A program made the translations under genes and the position numbers. Under the pieces are notes generated by a model, which saw only the letters and a list, made by a program, of their open reading frames with translations, was not told the origin of the DNA and ran no database searches. Below are positions 25,231 through 28,061 of a stretch of DNA of 28,061 nt, piece after piece (within the stretch, counting starts at the first letter, position 1; every line of letters begins with the position of its first letter). Location of the stretch: the NCBI GenBank assembly GCA_023459795.1, contig JAEWSP010000024.1, positions 1 through 28,061 of the forward strand, in the 5' to 3' direction. This DNA comes from Bacillota bacterium (GTDB lineage: Bacteria; Bacillota_I; Bacilli_A; RFN20; CAG-288).

Positions 25231-26046
25231 TCCGTCTGCTCCGTCATAGCACTTCCCGTTCTCTTCGATTACTAGGACATTGCACCTTCCCGAAATAGGA
25301 GTGCAGGCATCCAGGCCTATAAGCCCGTCATGGCAGTAGATATGGGAATTGTTTACCGTGCCTTCGTAGTGGGAGTGGAAGTCCTGGACATGCCAGTGGC
25401 CGCAGACAAGGATTTTCCCCTTCTTTCTCTCCTCACCGAAGAAGTGCTCGAAGAGGTCGTAGGGACATCCCCATCTTGCGTCCTGCCAGAGCTGGCAGTC
25501 CGGCTCAAGCTTTCTCCAATCCGGGAGATAGCTCAGGTTCTCGTTGATGCCATTGTAGGCAGAATTGATTCTGGAATCCGCAAGCGGAATAAAGGCGTGG
25601 GTGAGGAGGAAATTCCCGATCTCTGCATAATTTAGGAATTCCGGACTTCGGATCCATTCCGGGATGCCCGTATTCTTGAACTCCGTAATCATGCTGGGGA
25701 CGAAGGAGCTGTAGGTTGCGTTCGTTACCGGTTTGTTCTTGACGAACTGGTAGATGGTCTGGTCGGTGCTGTTGCCTAAGTTGAAGTCTTCGAAGTATCC
25801 TTTGTCGCAGATATCGCAAAGCATATCCTCGTGGTTTCCGCGGATAAGGATTCTTCTACTCTTGGGAAGGGTCGTGATGAACTTATAAAGAGGAACCGCC
25901 CCTGGCCCACGATCGAACAAGTCTCCGTCAACCACGAGGATATGGTCCGGATTGCCTTTGTCGAATCCTGCCTTTCTTAAAGCAGTTTTGAATTCCTCGT
26001 AATACGAATGGATGTCCGACGTCACGAAATACTTTTTGGCGCTCAT
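25204..26046 (-). CDS. Calcineurin-like metallophosphoesterase (PP1/PrpE-like)
   Basis: A 280-residue cytoplasmic phosphoesterase with a two-metal active site. The metallophosphoesterase motifs are in order: SDIHSYYEEF (about residues 10-19, for DxH), GDLFDRG (about 40-46), GNHED (about 70-74), a later LLTHAFIPL (motif-IV His) and GHWHVQDF (GHxH). This matches the family of bacterial PPP-type phosphatases and diadenosine tetraphosphatases. The substrate, a phosphoprotein or a nucleotide, cannot be told from motifs. ATG 26046 has AAAGGGG upstream. It is transcribed alone, divergent from the riboswitch-led protease gene, and appears intact. Confidence 0.88.
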   Translation of the reverse strand: MSAKKYFVTSDIHSYYEEFKTALRKAGFDKGNPDHILVVDGDLFDRGPGAVPLYKFITTLPKSRRILIRGNHEDMLCDICDKGYFEDFNLGNSTDQTIYQFVKNKPVTNATYSSFVPSMITEFKNTGIPEWIRSPEFLNYAEIGNFLLTHAFIPLADSRINSAYNGINENLSYLPDWRKLEPDCQLWQDARWGCPYDLFEHFFGEERKKGKILVCGHWHVQDFHSHYEGTVNNSHIYCHDGLIGLDACTPISGRCNVLVIEENGKCYDGADGKELNPSIL

Positions 26047-26255
26047 GTGTTTATCCCCTTTCTATGAGATAGGCAAAAGTCAGGCCTCTTGTGCCTGAAA
26101 AAACACTTTCCTTTCTCTTTGGAGTTCTCGTTAAGAGTAACCCAGTCCATTTTTGGCGTGCTTACAAAGTCTAAGTGGAAATCCTGCCTTTTTCAAGAAA
26201 ACAATATTTTTTAAAAAAAGTTCTTAATATAAATATTAAGAAAAAAATTTGCCCC
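26047..26255. other. Divergent intergenic part between the phosphoesterase and the riboswitch promoter
   Basis: The first part of the 392-base gap 26047-26438; the remainder is promoter, riboswitch and terminator. It carries the phosphoesterase leader with a short hairpin (CAGGC at 26081-26085 with GCCTG at 26093-26097), long A/T tracts and the palindrome at 26221-26242. No gene or clear phosphoesterase promoter was found. Confidence 0.6.
26221..26242. repeat. Perfect AT palindrome, possible operator
   Basis: TTCTTAATAT, AA, ATATTAAGAA: 10-bp arms and an AA centre, ending 13 bases upstream of the -35 of the riboswitch promoter. Its form (long perfect arms with AA centre) is like the palindrome at 9283-9308. 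Confidence 0.5.
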
Positions 26256-26284
26256 TTGAAAACCGTGCTTGAGTTCTTTAAAAT
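26256..26284 (+). promoter_or_regulatory. Promoter of the riboswitch/protease transcript
   Basis: TTGAAA (26256-26261), 17-base spacer, TAAAAT (26279-26284). Predicted start near 26291, which is the first base of the riboswitch P1 helix. Confidence 0.8.
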
Positions 26285-26290
26285 TATGTC

Positions 26291-26387
26291 GCCATAAAGA
26301 GAACGGCCAGGGACAAGCCCTATGACCCGTCAGCAACTTACCGGAGAGAAAACCGGCCAAGTGCTAAAGCTTGCATGATGGAATCCC
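26291..26387 (+). promoter_or_regulatory. S-box-like (SAM-I) riboswitch variant lacking P4
   Basis: Conserved S-box pieces appear in order: AAAGAGAA, AGGGAC, GCCCTATGA, CAGCAAC, CCAAGTGCTAA. Helices can be drawn. P1 is CCAT (26292-26295) with ATGG (26378-26381). P2 is ACGG (26303-26306) with CCGT (26327-26330), then AGGG (26309-26312) with CCCT (26318-26321). P3 is ACTT/AAGT (26336-26339, 26359-26362) plus CCGG/CCGG. The S-box pseudoknot is present but with changed bases: CAAG (26314-26317) with CTTG (26370-26373), where the classic form has CUGG/CCAG, a compensatory change. After the pseudoknot the usual P4 hairpin is missing and P1 closes at once. GATGGAATC (26377-26385) can pair 8 of 9 with the terminator's left arm as an antiterminator, so ligand binding should cause termination. 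Confidence 0.75.
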
Positions 26388-26398
26388 AAAAAACATTG

Positions 26399-26425
26399 AT
26401 CCCATCGTGAACGATGGGATTTTTT
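26399..26425 (+). terminator. Riboswitch-controlled intrinsic terminator
   Basis: ATCCCATCG (26399-26407), loop TGAA, CGATGGGAT (26412-26420), followed by a T-run to 26425. It lies just before the protease coding region and competes with the antiterminator pairing. Confidence 0.9.
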
Positions 26426-26438
26426 ATCCCCTCGCATT

Positions 26439-27812
26439 ATGGCAGAAAGCGAGACCGGGATGATGGACAACTTCAGTAATATTATCGGCTACGAGGATGA
26501 AAAGAAAGTTCTGAGACAGTTGGCGGATATGTGCCGCAATCCGAAGAAGTATGACGCGCTTGGAGTAACGATTCCGCATGGCGTAGTTCTATATGGAAAA
26601 CCCGGTCTGGGAAAGACGGTGATGGCTGAGGATTTCCTCAAGGAAACCGGGCGGACGTTCTTCGTTCTCCGGAAGGATGTTTCCAAAGAGGAATTCATGG
26701 CTAGGATTACGAAGGTGTTCCAGGATGCCGCGAAAAGCCAGCCTTCCGTCATTCTTCTGGACGACATGGACAAATTCGGATCGGGGAAAAATTCCGAGGA
26801 ATACGTTATGATTCAATCCCTTATGGATGCCGTCCAAGACAAAAACGTCTTCCTCATTGCCACGGCAAACAGTATCTATGATTTCCCGGTGTCTCTTCTC
26901 CGGAATGGCCGTATCGACTCGGAAATCGAAATCCTTCCTCCGACTCAGCCGGTGGCGGAGAAGATTATCCAGTATTACCTCAGTTCCAAGAAAATCTCCA
27001 GGGATATCAATTACAAGACTCTCAGTATGATTCTCGAAGGCGAGTCCTGTGCCTACTTGGAAGGCATCCTGAATCAAGCTGGCATCTCTGCCGCCTATGA
27101 AGGGCGGGAAGAAATCTCCATGGACGACATCGTAAAAGCAATCCTCCAGGAAAAAATCGACAGCAACTGCAAGCTCAGCGACACTTCTCCTTCTTCCGGA
27201 AATGTTCGTGAGGTTGCTTACCATGAGGCAGGCCATCTTGCTGCCGGACTTCTCGGCGGAAACGAATATATGGTTCTTTCTTTCCTGGAGAAGGGGACTA
27301 AAGGGGATTATTCCAATTCCGGTTCCACCGATACCGTTTCCAAGGAACCTACTTCCGTATCCCAGGAAAACATGGAGAAGAAAATCCGGGAAATCTTGGG
27401 AGGTATGGTAGCAATCGACATTCGGTTCGGGAAAATCGATGTCGGCGCTTCGGAGGATATCAAAAGTGCCAAATGCTGCATCCTCAACATGGTTGGACTG
27501 TACGGGTGTACCGGATTGAGCAGGACCTTCTGCTTGACCAGTGGAAATAACTCCATCCGGGATACGGTCCTTGAGACCGCTATCCAAGGGAAGTGGGATG
27601 AGGAGTATGCCAAAACGAAACTGCTTCTCAAGGAGAACTGGTCTCTCGTGGAAAGCCTGACGGAGGCCCTTCTCCAAAAAAGGTACCTCGTCTACAACGA
27701 GATTCAGGACATCTATGCCCGTTATCTTGCCCGTAAGAACTGTTGCAGCAGTATGAATCCGGACTACTCTTCCATCGCTGATAAGAAAAGAGAAAACCGT
27801 ATCCGGGGCTAG
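26439..27812 (+). CDS. Soluble FtsH-like AAA+ zinc metalloprotease
   Basis: A 457-residue protein with an AAA+ ATPase and an M41-type peptidase, like FtsH but with no membrane segment. The AAA module has Walker A GKPGLGKT (53-60), Walker B VILLDDMD (about 104-111) and an arginine-finger region RNGRID (compare RPGRFDR of FtsH). The peptidase has HEAGH (262-266) and the downstream third-ligand motif GASEDI with Asp340, as in FtsH. FtsH itself is about 600-650 residues with two N-terminal helices; here these are absent. It would unfold and degrade cytoplasmic proteins, with unknown targets. The start is uncertain: ATG 26439 lies in a pyrimidine-rich stretch with no ribosome site, and ATGs at 26460 and 26463 (MDNFSNIIGY) are alternatives. 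It is placed under an S-box-like riboswitch and terminator, which is unusual for a protease. Confidence 0.9.
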   Translation: MAESETGMMDNFSNIIGYEDEKKVLRQLADMCRNPKKYDALGVTIPHGVVLYGKPGLGKTVMAEDFLKETGRTFFVLRKDVSKEEFMARITKVFQDAAKSQPSVILLDDMDKFGSGKNSEEYVMIQSLMDAVQDKNVFLIATANSIYDFPVSLLRNGRIDSEIEILPPTQPVAEKIIQYYLSSKKISRDINYKTLSMILEGESCAYLEGILNQAGISAAYEGREEISMDDIVKAILQEKIDSNCKLSDTSPSSGNVREVAYHEAGHLAAGLLGGNEYMVLSFLEKGTKGDYSNSGSTDTVSKEPTSVSQENMEKKIREILGGMVAIDIRFGKIDVGASEDIKSAKCCILNMVGLYGCTGLSRTFCLTSGNNSIRDTVLETAIQGKWDEEYAKTKLLLKENWSLVESLTEALLQKRYLVYNEIQDIYARYLARKNCCSSMNPDYSSIADKKRENRIRG

Positions 27813-27821
27813 AAGAATGGT

Positions 27822-27853
27822 GGGAGCTCAAAAGACGGATCTTTTGAGCTCCC
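27822..27853. terminator. Perfect 14-bp hairpin after the protease gene
   Basis: GGGAGCTCAAAAGA (27822-27835), loop CGGA, TCTTTTGAGCTCCC (27840-27853). It starts 9 bases after the protease stop. Lack of a U-run after it makes rho-independent termination less certain; it may act instead as a transcript-end stabiliser. Confidence 0.6.
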
Positions 27854-27974
27854 GCATCTTTGGCTAGTTCCCAAATCATCGAAGCTATTAGCTTACCTCC
27901 TTGCCTTCTTATAACATCAGAACCAACTTTGCTTATTATTTTTCATCCTAGCAGGAAGCTTTCTGCCTGGATGA

Positions 27975-27992
27975 CGGGTTTCTTATGACCCG
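27975..27992 (+). other. Short hairpin next to the ribosome site of the last gene
   Basis: CGGGT (27975-27979) and ACCCG (27988-27992) enclose an 8-base loop directly before the AAAGGA ribosome site of the gene at 28008. It could affect translation, but the stem is only 5 bp. Confidence 0.25.
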
Positions 27993-28007
27993 GAAAGGAA
28001 ACAAGAT

Positions 28008-28061
28008 ATGGAAATGGTTCAAATGGAAGAAAACAGGGCGGGACAAGAAGCCGGGATTAAG
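28008..28061 (+). CDS. Start of a gene running off the window (partial)
   Basis: ATG 28008 with AAAGGA about 9 bases upstream opens a frame of 18 codons to the window edge: MEMVQMEENRAGQEAGIK. The ribosome site and composition support a real start, but the family cannot be recognised. Confidence 0.5.
   Translation, partial: MEMVQMEENRAGQEAGIK

Noticed and set aside
26589..27677. 362-codon minus-strand open frame opposite the FtsH-like gene
   Set aside because: The plus strand has Walker A, Walker B, HEAGH and the third zinc ligand in order; the antisense frame has no motif.
1..28061. CRISPR arrays, tRNA or rRNA genes, insertion sequences
   Set aside because: No regularly spaced direct repeats, cloverleaf-like spacers, rRNA-like stretches or transposase motifs were seen in any gap or frame.

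Overview
The window reads as the chromosome of a low-to-mid-GC Gram-positive bacterium, most likely a gut-type member of the Bacillota (Bacilli or Erysipelotrichia-like). The evidence is the many lipobox-type lipoproteins with Ser-rich tethers, a Gram-positive maltodextrin ABC operon with its own LacI repressor, sigma-A type promoters, strong AGGAGG-like ribosome binding sites, an S-box-like riboswitch, and standard use of TAA, TAG and TGA as stops. I cannot name the species from sequence alone.

Layout. 1-2034: the possible tail of an upstream gene, then a 7TM-type sensor histidine kinase. 2247-6080: a two-gene lipoprotein operon made of an M6-type metalloprotease, interrupted by an in-frame TAA, and an unrecognised lipoprotein. 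6206-9244 (minus): a large GLUG/beta-rich surface lipoprotein. 9788-16937 (minus): a five-gene maltodextrin operon (GH13 neopullulanase-type enzyme, binding lipoprotein, two permeases, extended MalK-type ATPase), divergent from a short LacI regulator at 16993-17775. 17820-19316 (minus): a multi-domain lipoprotein that looks like a cell-surface starch binder, with its own strong promoter, a cre-like site and operator-like repeats. 19700-21185: a decayed beta-helix adhesin-like lipoprotein. 21604-22796: an XRE regulator followed by a protein built from seven LPF-D/E repeats. 22948-25096: a decayed locus encoding an XRE-like cytoplasmic domain and a membrane protein that I read as a pentameric ligand-gated ion channel relative. 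25204-26046 (minus): a calcineurin-type phosphoesterase. 26256-27812: a promoter, an S-box-like SAM riboswitch lacking P4, an intrinsic terminator, and then a soluble FtsH-like AAA+ zinc protease. 28008-end: the start of another gene.

How it fits together. The central 9.5 kb is a coherent alpha-glucan capture and import system. The surface lipoprotein binds glucan, the binding protein and permeases import maltodextrin, the cytoplasmic GH13 enzyme cleaves it, and the LacI protein (plus probably CcpA) regulates it. The LacI promoter and the operon promoter appear to share one -10 region, and the LacI message looks leaderless.

The most interesting points are the riboswitch/attenuator in front of an FtsH-like protease (an unexpected pairing), the channel-like gene next to an XRE-like domain, and the concentration of nonsense codons and homopolymer frameshifts in three plus-strand surface or membrane genes, while the glucan genes are intact. 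That pattern may be real gene decay or may be partly assembly error.
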